Below, in pieces: positions 41,184 to 51,051 of a stretch of DNA of 53,145 nucleotides. The notes under the pieces are model-generated. The model had not been told where the DNA came from. It ran no database searches and saw only the letters and a program-made list of their open reading frames with translations. The stretch is from NCBI GenBank assembly GCA_002716585.1, contig PBBL01000050.1, positions 1-53,145 of the forward strand, read 5' to 3'. Origin of the DNA: Myxococcales bacterium. GTDB taxonomy: Bacteria; Myxococcota_A; Bradymonadia; Bradymonadales; GCA-2716585. Position numbers and translations under genes: made by a program. Each line of letters opens with the position of its first letter. Within the stretch, counting starts at the first letter, position 1.

Positions 41184-43055
41184 ATGACGCAGATTGTAGG
41201 GGAGACGCTGGATCCGCCCGCGGCGCAGCAAGGCGCGGGGGAGGAGCGCGAGTCGGTGGTCATCCGGTTCGCGGGAGACTCCGGCGACGGTATGCAGCTG
41301 ACCGGTTCGTTGTTCACGCACACCGCGGCGCTGGTGGGCAATGACCTGGCCACGTTGCCCGACTTCCCGGCCGAGATCCGGGCGCCCGCGGGGACGTTGG
41401 CGGGGGTCTCGGGGTTTCAGCTCCAGTTTGGCAGCACCAAAATCTTCACGCCGGGCGACGCCCCGGACGTGCTGGTGGCGATGAACCCGGCGGCGCTCAA
41501 GCGGAACACGGACGCGCTTGAGCGCGGGGCGACGATCGTCGTCAACGTGGACGCCTTCACCGAGCGGGCGCTCTCGCGGGTCGGCTACGACGTCAACCCG
41601 CTGGAGGACGACTCGCTGAGCGCGTTCCAGGTGCTTGAGGTCAAGCTCAGCTCGATGACCATCGACGCGGTGGAGCACGTCGGGCTGGGGCGCTCGGACG
41701 CGGAGCGGTGCAAGAACTTCTTCGCGCTCGGGCTGGTGTACTGGATGTACGGCCGCCCGCTCAAGCACACGCTGGACTGGATCGCGGGCAAGTTCGCCAA
41801 GACGCCGGAGTACGTCGAGGCCAACCAGGCAGCGCTCAAGGCGGGCTACCACTACGGCGAGACGGCCGAGATCTTCGCGCACACCTACCGGGTGCCCGCC
41901 GCGCAGATCGAGCCGGGGCTCTACCGGAAGGTGACCGGCAACGAGGCGACCGTGATGGGCTTCGTGACCGCGAGCCAGCTCAGCGGCCTCAACCTGTTCC
42001 TGGGGAGCTACCCGATCACGCCCGCCAGCGACATCCTCCACGGGCTGTCGAACTACAAGGAGTACGGGGTCCGCACCTTCCAGGCCGAGGACGAGATCGC
42101 CGCGGTGAGCGCCGCGATCGGCGCCGCGTTTGGGGGCTCGCTGGGGCTGACCACGACGAGGGGGCCGGGCGTGTCGCTCAAGGGCGAGGCGATCGGGCTG
42201 GCGACGATGATCGAGCTGCCGCTGATCATCGCCAACATCCAGCGCGCCGGGCCGAGCACGGGGATGCCCACCAAGACCGAGCAGGCGGACCTGCTCCAGG
42301 CCGTCTATGGTCGCCACGGCGAGTCCCCGACGCCGGTCGTCGCCCCGGCGTCGCCGACGGAGTGCTTCCACATGGCGATCGAGGCGGCGCGGCTGGCGAT
42401 CACCTACATGACCCCGGTCATGTTCCTCTCCGATGGGTACATCGCCAACGGCGCCGAGCCCTGGCTGGTGCCGGATCCCGAGGATCTGGAGCCGATCGAG
42501 GTCGAGTTCCACACCGAGGTGGAGGGGTTCCACCCCTACATGCGCGACCCCGAGACCCTGGCGCGGCCCTGGGTCCGCCCCGGCACGCCGGGGCTGGAGC
42601 ACCGCATCGGCGGGCTGGAGAAGGAGGCGCTCAGCGGCGACGTCTCCTACGACCCCCACAACCATGAGCACATGATCAAGACCCGCGCCGAGAAGATCGC
42701 GCGGATGGCCAACAGCATCCCCGACGCCGAGGTGTTCGGCGAGGAGGAGGGGGAGCTGCTGCTGATCGGCTGGGGCGGGACCTTCGGGGCGCTGCGCGCG
42801 GCGACGATGCAGGCGCAGCGCCGGGGCATGAAGGTCAGCCACATGCACCTGCGCTACCTCAACCCGCTGCCGCGCAACGTCGGCCCGACGCTGAAGCGCT
42901 TCACCCACGTGGTGGTCGCCGAGCTGAACAACGGCCAGCTCCGGCGGCTCATGCGCGATGAGTTCCTGGTGGACATCCAGGGGCTCAACAAGATCCAGGG
43001 GCTGCCCTTCAAGGTGTCCGAGATCATGGCTCGTATCGACGAGCTGCTGGCGTGA
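41184..43055 (+). CDS. korA: 2-oxoacid:ferredoxin oxidoreductase, gamma-alpha fused subunit
   Basis: A 623-residue subunit of a CoA-dependent 2-oxoacid:ferredoxin oxidoreductase, most likely 2-oxoglutarate (KorA type), which replaces the 2-oxoglutarate dehydrogenase complex and yields succinyl-CoA plus reduced ferredoxin. The gamma domain comes first (about 25-190, VVIRFAGDSGDGMQLTG, IRAPAGTLAGVSGFQ). The alpha domain follows (about 205-600, GSYPITPASDILHGLS, FQAEDEIAAVSAAIGAAFGG, TTTRGPGVSLKGEAIGLA) with the conserved CoA/substrate-side stretch QRAGPSTGMPTKTEQADLL. This fused order with a separate short beta subunit is the KorAB two-subunit form. korB follows after 22 bp. GGAGAG lies about 10 nt before the ATG. 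Substrate preference is inferred from family similarity. Confidence 0.93.
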   Translation: MTQIVGETLDPPAAQQGAGEERESVVIRFAGDSGDGMQLTGSLFTHTAALVGNDLATLPDFPAEIRAPAGTLAGVSGFQLQFGSTKIFTPGDAPDVLVAMNPAALKRNTDALERGATIVVNVDAFTERALSRVGYDVNPLEDDSLSAFQVLEVKLSSMTIDAVEHVGLGRSDAERCKNFFALGLVYWMYGRPLKHTLDWIAGKFAKTPEYVEANQAALKAGYHYGETAEIFAHTYRVPAAQIEPGLYRKVTGNEATVMGFVTASQLSGLNLFLGSYPITPASDILHGLSNYKEYGVRTFQAEDEIAAVSAAIGAAFGGSLGLTTTRGPGVSLKGEAIGLATMIELPLIIANIQRAGPSTGMPTKTEQADLLQAVYGRHGESPTPVVAPASPTECFHMAIEAARLAITYMTPVMFLSDGYIANGAEPWLVPDPEDLEPIEVEFHTEVEGFHPYMRDPETLARPWVRPGTPGLEHRIGGLEKEALSGDVSYDPHNHEHMIKTRAEKIARMANSIPDAEVFGEEEGELLLIGWGGTFGALRAATMQAQRRGMKVSHMHLRYLNPLPRNVGPTLKRFTHVVVAELNNGQLRRLMRDEFLVDIQGLNKIQGLPFKVSEIMARIDELLA

Positions 43056-43077
43056 ACCCCCACCCGAGGCGACAACC

Positions 43078-44094
43078 ATGACGACCACGACCGAGGCGCT
43101 CACCCGCGCCGACTTTCAGACCGACAACGACGTCCGCTGGTGCCCGGGGTGCGGCGATTACGCCATCCTGGCGCAGGTCCAGCGCGTCTTCCCGACGCTG
43201 GGGATCCCCAGGGAGAACTTCGTCGTGATCAGCGGCATCGGCTGCTCCGGGCGCTTCCCCTACTACATGAACACCTACGGGTTTCACACGATCCACGGCC
43301 GCGCCCCGGCGTTCGCGACCGGGCTCAAGATCAACCGCCCCGAGCTGAGCGTGTGGATGATCACCGGCGACGGCGACTCGCTCTCCATCGGCGGCAACCA
43401 CCTCATCCACGTCCTGCGGCGCAACGTCGATCTGAAGATCCTGATGTTCAACAACCAGATCTACGGCCTCACCAAGGGGCAGTACAGCCCCACGAGCGAG
43501 GTCGGCAAGCGGACGAAGTCCACCCCGATGGGGTCGCTGGATCACCCCTTCAAGCCGCTGAGCGTCGTGCTCGGCGCGGAGGCGACGTTCGTCGCCCGCA
43601 CCATCGACCGTGAGCCGAAGCACATGGCCGAGATGCTCCGCCGCGCCAACGATCACAAGGGGACGGCGTTCATCGAGATCTACCAGAACTGCAACATCTT
43701 CAACGACGGCGCCTTCGGTCACCTCACCGACCGCAAGGGCAAGAAGGAGACCCAGCTGACGTTGCAGCACGGCGAGCCGCTGCTCTTTGGCAAGAACCAG
43801 GAGAAGGGGATCGTCTTCCGCAACTTCGCCCCTGAGGTGGTGGACGTCGAGGAGGTCGGGCTGGACGCCATCCACGTCCACGACGAGCAGGCCCCGCTGG
43901 CCTACCACCAGACCCTCGCCCAGTTCACCGCGCCGGAGCTGCCGACGCCGATCGGGGTGCTGCGCGCGGTGGAGCGGCCCGCCTACGACGAGATGCTCAA
44001 CGCCCAGATCGAGGCCGCCGTCGATCGACGCGGGCGCGGGGATTTGACAAAGCTCTTCAACAGCGGCGATACCTGGGTGGTCGGCGAACGCTGA
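43078..44094 (+). CDS. korB: 2-oxoacid:ferredoxin oxidoreductase, beta subunit
   Basis: The 338-residue TPP-binding beta subunit partnering the gamma-alpha subunit encoded 22 bp upstream. The N-terminal WCPGCGDYAIL motif supplies Cys ligands typical for the [4Fe-4S]/TPP region. ISGIGCSGRFPYYMNTYGFHTIHGRA and the thiamine motif GDGDSLSIGGNHLIHVLRR ... FNNQIYGLTKGQYSPTS are intact, as is EIYQNCNIFNDGAF near residue 200. The ATG at 43078 starts homology; the same frame remains open 40 codons upstream inside korA, in an unrelated translation. No ferredoxin gene is adjacent, so the electron acceptor is encoded elsewhere. Confidence 0.95.
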   Translation: MTTTTEALTRADFQTDNDVRWCPGCGDYAILAQVQRVFPTLGIPRENFVVISGIGCSGRFPYYMNTYGFHTIHGRAPAFATGLKINRPELSVWMITGDGDSLSIGGNHLIHVLRRNVDLKILMFNNQIYGLTKGQYSPTSEVGKRTKSTPMGSLDHPFKPLSVVLGAEATFVARTIDREPKHMAEMLRRANDHKGTAFIEIYQNCNIFNDGAFGHLTDRKGKKETQLTLQHGEPLLFGKNQEKGIVFRNFAPEVVDVEEVGLDAIHVHDEQAPLAYHQTLAQFTAPELPTPIGVLRAVERPAYDEMLNAQIEAAVDRRGRGDLTKLFNSGDTWVVGER

Positions 44095-44127
44095 ACCACC
44101 TCCTCAACCACAAGGACCAGCAGCAGC

Positions 44128-44595
44128 ATGAGGAATCATCACATCACATCGCTCGTCGCGGCGGCGCTGTGCGCCAGCCTGGCGCTTGGCTGCGGCGACG
44201 AGTCCGCTGGTGAGAACAGCAGCGCCCCCGAGATCGACACCGCGGCGCTGACCTTCAGCTGTGTCATGGCGACGTCCGAAGACCGCTTCGACGGGATGCT
44301 CCTGGAGAGCCTCTCCGTGCCGGTCATGGACGTGGACTTCGACCTGATCCGGGTCACCGCCACCGTCGGCGGGGCCCCGCTGGAGCTGGTCTGGTCCTCG
44401 CCGGACGGTCAGCCGCTCGGCGACCCGGCCCTCGTCAACACGCAGCTTGAGAGCGGCATGTTGCAGGAGACCGTCCACACCTTCACCCGTGAGGCCGACT
44501 CGACGCCGCTGCGCTGCGAGACGGGCACGGCGGTCGTGATCCGCGCCGTGGACGCTGCGGGCAACGTGGCCCTTGAGGAGGCCGCCCTCCCCTGA
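44128..44595 (+). CDS. Small hypothetical lipoprotein
   Basis: A 155-residue predicted lipoprotein. The signal peptide ends in lipobox LALGC (Cys22), followed by a short Asp/Glu/Ser linker and a single small beta-rich domain (LTFSCVMATSEDRFDGMLLE ... FDLIRVTATVGGAPLELVW ... TAVVIRAVDAAGNVALEE) reminiscent of an Ig-like or carbohydrate-binding sandwich; family not recognised. Two cysteines (in FSCVM and LRCETG) could form a disulfide. It follows korB by 33 bp but has an unrelated role, so co-transcription may be incidental. AAGGA lies 11 nt before the ATG. Confidence 0.72.
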   Translation: MRNHHITSLVAAALCASLALGCGDESAGENSSAPEIDTAALTFSCVMATSEDRFDGMLLESLSVPVMDVDFDLIRVTATVGGAPLELVWSSPDGQPLGDPALVNTQLESGMLQETVHTFTREADSTPLRCETGTAVVIRAVDAAGNVALEEAALP

Positions 44596-44610
44596 CGCCG
44601 GGCCGAAGGG

Positions 44611-44639
44611 TTGAGCCGCTCGGCGAACCCACCTATACT
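44611..44639 (+). promoter_or_regulatory. Promoter of the Ser/Thr kinase gene
   Basis: TTGAGC (44611-44616), 17 nt, TATACT (44634-44639; 5 of 6). Predicted start near 44646, giving a leader of about 110 nt with no obvious structure. Confidence 0.6.
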
Positions 44640-44754
44640 GCCTCTCTGTACGTGGACTACCCTCATCGATCGTCATGCACGCTTCCTTGAACCGCGGCAC
44701 CCGCGGCGGCCAGGGCCATGAGGGCAGCTCGAACCGCGGCGTGGATCTGAGACC

Positions 44755-46302
<1,548 letters not shown>

Positions 46303-46344
46303 CGAGCCCCACGGGGTTGACGCACACAGGCCGTAGCGCGATCG

Positions 46345-47133
46345 ATGAATAAACCACGCCTCCACCTCCTCGCCATGTTGCTCGCCGCCGCGGTCGTTGC
46401 GATGTCCGGCGACGCCCACGCGCAGGACGCGGAGGCCTACTACCAGCAGGCGATCGAGCTGTTCAACGAGGGGCAGTATCAGGACGCGCTCGTCAGCCTC
46501 GACAAGGCGATCGCCATCGCCCCGGACGAGGCGGTGTTTCACTGCAACCGCGGCGCGATCCTCCTCAAGCTCAAAGACGCCGCCGAGGCGCTCGGCGCGC
46601 TGGAGGTCTGCCTGGCCCGCTACGAGGGCGACGAGGCGGAGATCGCCCAGATCGACGCGGAGGTGCAGGCGCTTCGGCGAGTCGTGCGGCTGATGGAGCC
46701 GTCGGCGCGCCGCGTCGCGATCCAGAGCGCGTCGACGCCTGATGCTGGCGCCGCCCCCGCGCCGATCAGCAAGTCGGCTGACACGACGCCGATCATCTAC
46801 GCCGCCTGGGGCTTCGCGGGGCTCGCGGCCGTCAGCCTGGCCGCGGCGGTGATCGTCGATCAGGGGACGCTGTCGCGGATCGACGAGTTCGAGGAGGTGG
46901 CCGAGGATGGGCAGGACCGGCAGCGCTACAACGCGCTGGAGGATGAGATCAACCAGCGCCAGCTCGCGGTCGGCGCGATGGCCGCGGTGAGCGGGATCGC
47001 GCTGATCAGCTCCGCGGTGCTGTTCTGGGTCTCCTGGGAGGGTGACGAGCCGCCGGAGGAGCCCACCGCGCTGGGGGTGAGCCCGACCGGGGATGGGCAC
47101 GGCGCGCTCCTGCGCTGGGGAGGATCGTTCTAG
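46345..47133 (+). CDS. TPR-repeat envelope protein
   Basis: A 262-residue protein. A cleavable signal peptide (cleavage after AHA, about residue 27) is followed by two or three tetratricopeptide repeats (AYYQQAIELFNEGQYQDALVS and PDEAVFHCNRGAILLKLKDA, about 28-110), a Thr/Ala/Pro linker, and two membrane helices (about 148-170 and 208-232) flanking a charged loop. N-terminal TPRs would face the periplasm, a protein-interaction module next to the kinase whose PEGA domain also lies outside; a shared complex is plausible but inferred. It follows the kinase gene by 42 bp and precedes the HAD gene by 2 bp, suggesting one operon. No strong Shine-Dalgarno before the ATG. Confidence 0.82.
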   Translation: MNKPRLHLLAMLLAAAVVAMSGDAHAQDAEAYYQQAIELFNEGQYQDALVSLDKAIAIAPDEAVFHCNRGAILLKLKDAAEALGALEVCLARYEGDEAEIAQIDAEVQALRRVVRLMEPSARRVAIQSASTPDAGAAPAPISKSADTTPIIYAAWGFAGLAAVSLAAAVIVDQGTLSRIDEFEEVAEDGQDRQRYNALEDEINQRQLAVGAMAAVSGIALISSAVLFWVSWEGDEPPEEPTALGVSPTGDGHGALLRWGGSF

Positions 47134-47135
47134 GG

Positions 47136-48209
47136 ATGCTTGTCGTCGTTGATCTGGATGGGGTGATCGTGGACTACGGCGTGTCCAGCCGAGAGGCCGC
47201 CGGGCGCGCGGCGGGGGCCTACCTGGAGGAGGTGTGTGGCGTGGCCAACGCGTCGCGTCTCGTGCAGCGTCGGCACACCGACGCGTTCAAGCACGCGGGC
47301 GGCTTCGTGCACGACCACGACGTCACCTACGCGGTGCTCTACACGCTGTTGACCTCGATGCCGCGCATGTTGCGCCCGCTGCCGCCGCGAACCCCACCGC
47401 TGCGCGCCCGCGAGGTGCTCAAGGCCTTCCGCCCCAAGGACATACGCCTCCACGCGCTGATCGGCCACAGCGAGCGCAGCCTCGATCCGACCCTCATCGA
47501 GATCAACAAGCGCGGCGGCGGGATCGATGGGCTCAAGCGCTTCTTCGCGGACGGGGTCATGGAGCATTACATCCTCCACGGCGGCGAGATCGGGGTCACC
47601 GAGCGGGAGGCGGGCCTTGACGGCGACGCCCGCGCCGAGGCCGCGGCGACGCGCGAGGATCTGGTCCGGCGCCTGTTCGAGGAGTTCTATTACGGCGACG
47701 ACCGCTTTCGTGAGCGGCACGGCGTGGCGCCGTTGGCTCCGCGCGGCGAAGGGCTCGTGGAGGCCGAGGCGCTACTGCACCCGCTTGAGGAGTTGGGCGC
47801 GCTCGCCGATAAGGCCTCGGTGACGCTGCTGACGATGCAGCCGCAGCTCCAGGTCAAGCAGACGTTGAGGCGGCTCGGCGTGGAGCGGCTGTTCCCCCAC
47901 GTGGTCTTCGAGGGCGATCTGGACCGCGAGGAGCCGAGGCGGCACCTGCTCCAGGAGACGCGCCCGGTTGGCTTCAACGCGTGGATGTTCAAGCAGGTCG
48001 TCGAAGCGGCCGCCGAGGTGCACGCCGTCACGCCGAGCCCTCAGACGCTGATCTTCTTGAGCAACACGGTCCACCGCGCTGCGGTCGCGGCCCGCGCCGG
48101 GGTGCGCTGCGTCGGCGTGGCGAGACAGCGCGAGGAGCGCCGCCCGCTGAAGGAGGCTGGGTGCAAGGCGGTCATTTCGAAGCTCAAGACCCTCCTCAAG
48201 GCGCTGTAG
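47136..48209 (+). CDS. HAD-superfamily hydrolase
   Basis: A 357-residue cytosolic protein of the haloacid-dehalogenase phosphatase superfamily. Motif I is VVVDLDGVIVDYG (nucleophile Asp6, acid/base Asp8) at the very N-terminus. A motif II-like Thr is in SVTLLTMQP (about 231), with a motif III/IV region following (FPHVVFEGDLDREEP, then QTLIFLSNTVHRAAVAARAGVRCVGV near 300-325, where the usual acidic pair is not obvious). A large helical cap (about 20-200) makes it longer than phosphoglycolate-type members. Substrate unknown. The start codon is 2 bp after the TPR gene stop, with GGAGG about 13 nt upstream. Ends 5 bp from convergent mutY. Confidence 0.8.
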   Translation: MLVVVDLDGVIVDYGVSSREAAGRAAGAYLEEVCGVANASRLVQRRHTDAFKHAGGFVHDHDVTYAVLYTLLTSMPRMLRPLPPRTPPLRAREVLKAFRPKDIRLHALIGHSERSLDPTLIEINKRGGGIDGLKRFFADGVMEHYILHGGEIGVTEREAGLDGDARAEAAATREDLVRRLFEEFYYGDDRFRERHGVAPLAPRGEGLVEAEALLHPLEELGALADKASVTLLTMQPQLQVKQTLRRLGVERLFPHVVFEGDLDREEPRRHLLQETRPVGFNAWMFKQVVEAAAEVHAVTPSPQTLIFLSNTVHRAAVAARAGVRCVGVARQREERRPLKEAGCKAVISKLKTLLKAL

Positions 48210-48214
48210 CGCCC

Positions 48215-49336
48215 CTACGCGGTGTGCCCGTCGGGCGCGGGGAGCTGCGCGATCAGCTTGTGGCTGACCGCGGAGAGCGCCTGCTCGGGCAGCTCGTCCC
48301 GCGTCAGCCAGCGCGCGGGGCGATCGCCGACCGCGTCCTCGGGCGACGCGCTCGCCTGGCACGCGACGAAGAAGGGCTCGATCGTCATCTTGATGTGGCT
48401 CAGCACGTGCTTCACCACCTCCCCGCGCCCGACCACCTCGGCCTCCAGCCCCAGCTCGCGCAGGTGCTCCTCCAGGGCGGCGCGCATCGCCTCGGTGCGC
48501 GGCTTGCGCTTGCCTGAGGCGGGCACCTCGACGTTGATGAACTCCCACAGCCCCCCAAAGAGCCCCTCCGAGGGGCGCTGCCGCAGCAGGTAGCGGTCGT
48601 CGCGGCGGAGCAGCGCGGCGGCGAGGTGCATGGGGCGCTGCCGGGCCCGCTTGCGGGCCTCGGGGAGTTCGGAGACGCGCCCCTGCGCGAGGGCCACGCA
48701 GTGGCGCTGGACGGGGCACAGGAGGCAGGCGGGCTTCTTGGGGGTGCACACCGTGGAGCCCAGCTCCATCATCGCCTGGTTGAAGTCGCCTGGGCGCGCC
48801 TCGGGGACGAGCGCCTCGGCGTGTGACCAGATGCGCCGCAGGTTGGCCGCGCTGCGGGGGTCGCCGTCGATGGCGTACAGGCGGCAGAGGAGCCGTATGA
48901 CGTTGCCGTCCACGATCGGCGCGGGGCGCCCGAAGGCGATCGAGGCGATCGCGCCGGCGGTGTAGCGCCCGACCCCGGGGATCTTGAGCAGCTCCGGGAC
49001 GGTGTCGGGCAGCGTGTCGACCCCCTGGGCGTGGAGCTGCTGCGCGGCCTTGTGCAGCATGCGGGCGCGTCGGTAGTAGCCCAGCCCGGACCAGAGCTGG
49101 AGGACCCGCTCCTGGTCGGCGGTCGCCAGCGCCTCGATGTCGGGGAACGCCTCCATCCAGCGCTCAAAGTAGGGGATGACCGTCACCACCTGGGTCTGCT
49201 GGAGCATGACCTCCGAGACCCAGACCCGGTAGGGCGTCGGGTCGCCGCGCCAGGGCAGCTCGCGTTGGTGGGCGCCGAACCACTCAAGCAGCGCGGGCGC
49301 CAGCTCGGCGGGGGTGTCGTCACGATCGGGGGTCAT
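48215..49336 (-). CDS. mutY: A/G-specific adenine DNA glycosylase
   Basis: A 373-residue base-excision repair enzyme that removes adenine mispaired with 8-oxoguanine. The N-terminal HhH-GPD domain has LPWRGDPTPYRVWVSEVMLQ (catalytic Glu42), the hairpin LLKIPGVGRYTAGAIASIAF and catalytic Asp in PIVDGNV. The [4Fe-4S] cluster is held by the Cys-x6-Cys-x2-Cys-x5-Cys pattern of CTPKKPACLLCPVQRHC. A C-terminal NUDIX-like domain (YLLRQRPSEGLFGGLWEF) recognises 8-oxoguanine. Length is normal. CGGAGC is about 9 nt before the ATG. It is divergent from the TerB-like gene across 210 bp. Confidence 0.96.
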   Translation of the reverse strand: MTPDRDDTPAELAPALLEWFGAHQRELPWRGDPTPYRVWVSEVMLQQTQVVTVIPYFERWMEAFPDIEALATADQERVLQLWSGLGYYRRARMLHKAAQQLHAQGVDTLPDTVPELLKIPGVGRYTAGAIASIAFGRPAPIVDGNVIRLLCRLYAIDGDPRSAANLRRIWSHAEALVPEARPGDFNQAMMELGSTVCTPKKPACLLCPVQRHCVALAQGRVSELPEARKRARQRPMHLAAALLRRDDRYLLRQRPSEGLFGGLWEFINVEVPASGKRKPRTEAMRAALEEHLRELGLEAEVVGRGEVVKHVLSHIKMTIEPFFVACQASASPEDAVGDRPARWLTRDELPEQALSAVSHKLIAQLPAPDGHTA

Positions 49337-49546
49337 GGTGTATGCTCCGGTGCGCTGAGCCCGTTGGTCATGGCGCGGTCCTGGCGATGACGATCCGGGG
49401 ATCCTTGTCAGGGTCGGCCTGGTTGGGTCATACCAGGGCGTGAGGGGCGGCGCGTTGACCCATCAGGCTCTACCACCTCCTATGCCCCGAGTTCAACGGG
49501 CGCTCCGGCCAGAGACGCCGCGGCGCCCTCCACGTGAGTTGAGACC

Positions 49547-50416
49547 GTGAACTTCCTGCAGCAGCTCTTTCGTCAGAAGCTCAACCAGTCCCAGGACACC
49601 ACGGCGCTGTTCATCGAGTCGATGTTGATCATGATCGCGGCCGACGGCGTGGTGGAAGACGCTGAGATGGAGCAGTTCATGCGCCAGCTCAACGCCAGGT
49701 CCGAGGTGGAGGAGGTGGGCGCGGAGGCGCTGGAGGAGCACATCCGCACCGCCTTCGACGCCATCAAGCGCGACGGCATCGAGGAGCGCCTCTCCCACAT
49801 CGCGGGGCGCCTCACCGACCCCGAGGATCGGCTCGCGGCGCTGAGCATGGCGGCGGCGATCGCCGTCGAAGATGGCGTCGTCGCCTCCGCCGAGAGCGAG
49901 GTCGTGCGCATGATGCAGCGCGCCTTTGGCTTGGACGACGGCGACGTCGAGACCGCGCTGGAGACCGCGCGCCAGACCCGCCTGGACGAGGTCGAGGCCG
50001 ACGCGCAGGGCGTGGACTCCAAGGCCGAGCACGGCTTCGTCGAGGTGCTGCTCCTGATGGCCGCCGCCGACGGCATCCTGGAGCCTCGGGAGCTGGAGCG
50101 GTTCGGGCAGCAGCTCGTCGAGCGCCCTGAGTTTGGCGCGCTCGGGGCCGATCAGGTGGGGCTGATCATGGATCAGGCGCTGCGCGATCTTCAGCGCGAC
50201 GGGCTCAGCAAGCGCCTCGACGTCATCGCGGAGCACCTCACCCAGCCGGAGCAGCGGCTGATGGCCTTTCAAATGGCGTTGGAGATGTGCATCGCCGATG
50301 GGACGGCGGATCCCCATGAGCGGACGCTGCTCAAGTTGCTACAGGAGCGCTTCAAGCTCTCGGACGACGTCGTCTCCGCTGAGATCGAGCGGGTTTTGAT
50401 TCACAGGGAGGGGTGA
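49547..50416 (+). CDS. Protein with duplicated TerB-like domain
   Basis: A 289-residue cytosolic helical protein built from two homologous TerB-like domains (about residues 20-145 and 160-285). Each begins with a (M/A)AADG motif (LIMIAADGVVEDAEM, LLLMAAADGILEPRE) and carries a second acidic ADG/EDG loop about 80 residues later (AVEDGVVAS, CIADGTADP). These are the Asp/Glu-rich turns that bind divalent metal in TerB/DjlA-N proteins. TerB is linked to tellurite resistance and membrane stress complexes, but no other ter gene is present, so a tellurite role is not implied. Starts with GTG with a weak ribosome site. It overlaps or abuts tmk, so the two are likely coupled. Confidence 0.85.
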   Translation: MNFLQQLFRQKLNQSQDTTALFIESMLIMIAADGVVEDAEMEQFMRQLNARSEVEEVGAEALEEHIRTAFDAIKRDGIEERLSHIAGRLTDPEDRLAALSMAAAIAVEDGVVASAESEVVRMMQRAFGLDDGDVETALETARQTRLDEVEADAQGVDSKAEHGFVEVLLLMAAADGILEPRELERFGQQLVERPEFGALGADQVGLIMDQALRDLQRDGLSKRLDVIAEHLTQPEQRLMAFQMALEMCIADGTADPHERTLLKLLQERFKLSDDVVSAEIERVLIHREG

Positions 50417-50418
50417 GC

Positions 50419-51051
50419 GTGGAGGAACACGGCCAACGGAGAGGGCTCCTGATCGTGCTCGAAGGGGTGGACGGGGCTGGGAAGACCACCCAGGCGGACG
50501 CCATCGAGGCGTGGGTGCGCGCGTCGGGGCGCGACGTGGTGCGCAGCCGTGAGCCCACCCAGGGCGTCTACGGGCAGCGGCTGCGGCGCTCCATGCTCGA
50601 GGGGCGGCTGGAGCCCGAGGAGGAGCTTGAGCTGTTCCTCAACGACCGCCGCGAGCACGTCGAGCAGGTCATCGCCCCCGCGCTGGAGGCGGGCGCGGTG
50701 GTGGTGCTGGATCGCTACTACTTCTCGACGGTCGCCTATCAGGGGGCGCGCGGCTTCGACTGCGACGAGCTGATGGCGCGCAACGAGGCGTTCGCCCCCG
50801 CCCCGGATCTGCTCCTGATCCTCGATCTGGAGCCCGAGCAGGGCATTGGGCGAGTCCGCGCGCGCTCGGATCAGCCCCCGGACACCTTCGAGATCCCCGA
50901 CAAGCTGCGCCGCAGCCGCGCGATCTTCCTTCAGCTCGGCGCGCGCCTCCCCTACGCGGAGGTCATCGACGCGGGGCGAGGCTGTGAGGCGGTTCGGGAG
51001 GAGATCCTGGGGCACGTGCGGGCGTTGACGCTCAACTCCCCAGCCGCTTGA
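50419..51051 (+). CDS. tmk: Thymidylate kinase
   Basis: A 210-residue cytosolic kinase converting dTMP to dTDP with ATP. P-loop EGVDGAGKTTQ (about 15-25), the RSREPTQG substrate loop, the DRYYFSTVAYQGARG motif and a lid-like region (RVRARSDQPPDTFE) match the family; length is standard. The frame also offers a GTG at 50413, overlapping the TerB-like stop codon. The Shine-Dalgarno GGGAGG (50406-50411) is too close to that one but about 7 nt from the GTG at 50419, so the latter is chosen. Probably co-transcribed with the TerB-like gene. The last 20 bp overlap the 3' end of the convergent response-regulator gene. Confidence 0.95.
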   Translation: MEEHGQRRGLLIVLEGVDGAGKTTQADAIEAWVRASGRDVVRSREPTQGVYGQRLRRSMLEGRLEPEEELELFLNDRREHVEQVIAPALEAGAVVVLDRYYFSTVAYQGARGFDCDELMARNEAFAPAPDLLLILDLEPEQGIGRVRARSDQPPDTFEIPDKLRRSRAIFLQLGARLPYAEVIDAGRGCEAVREEILGHVRALTLNSPAA

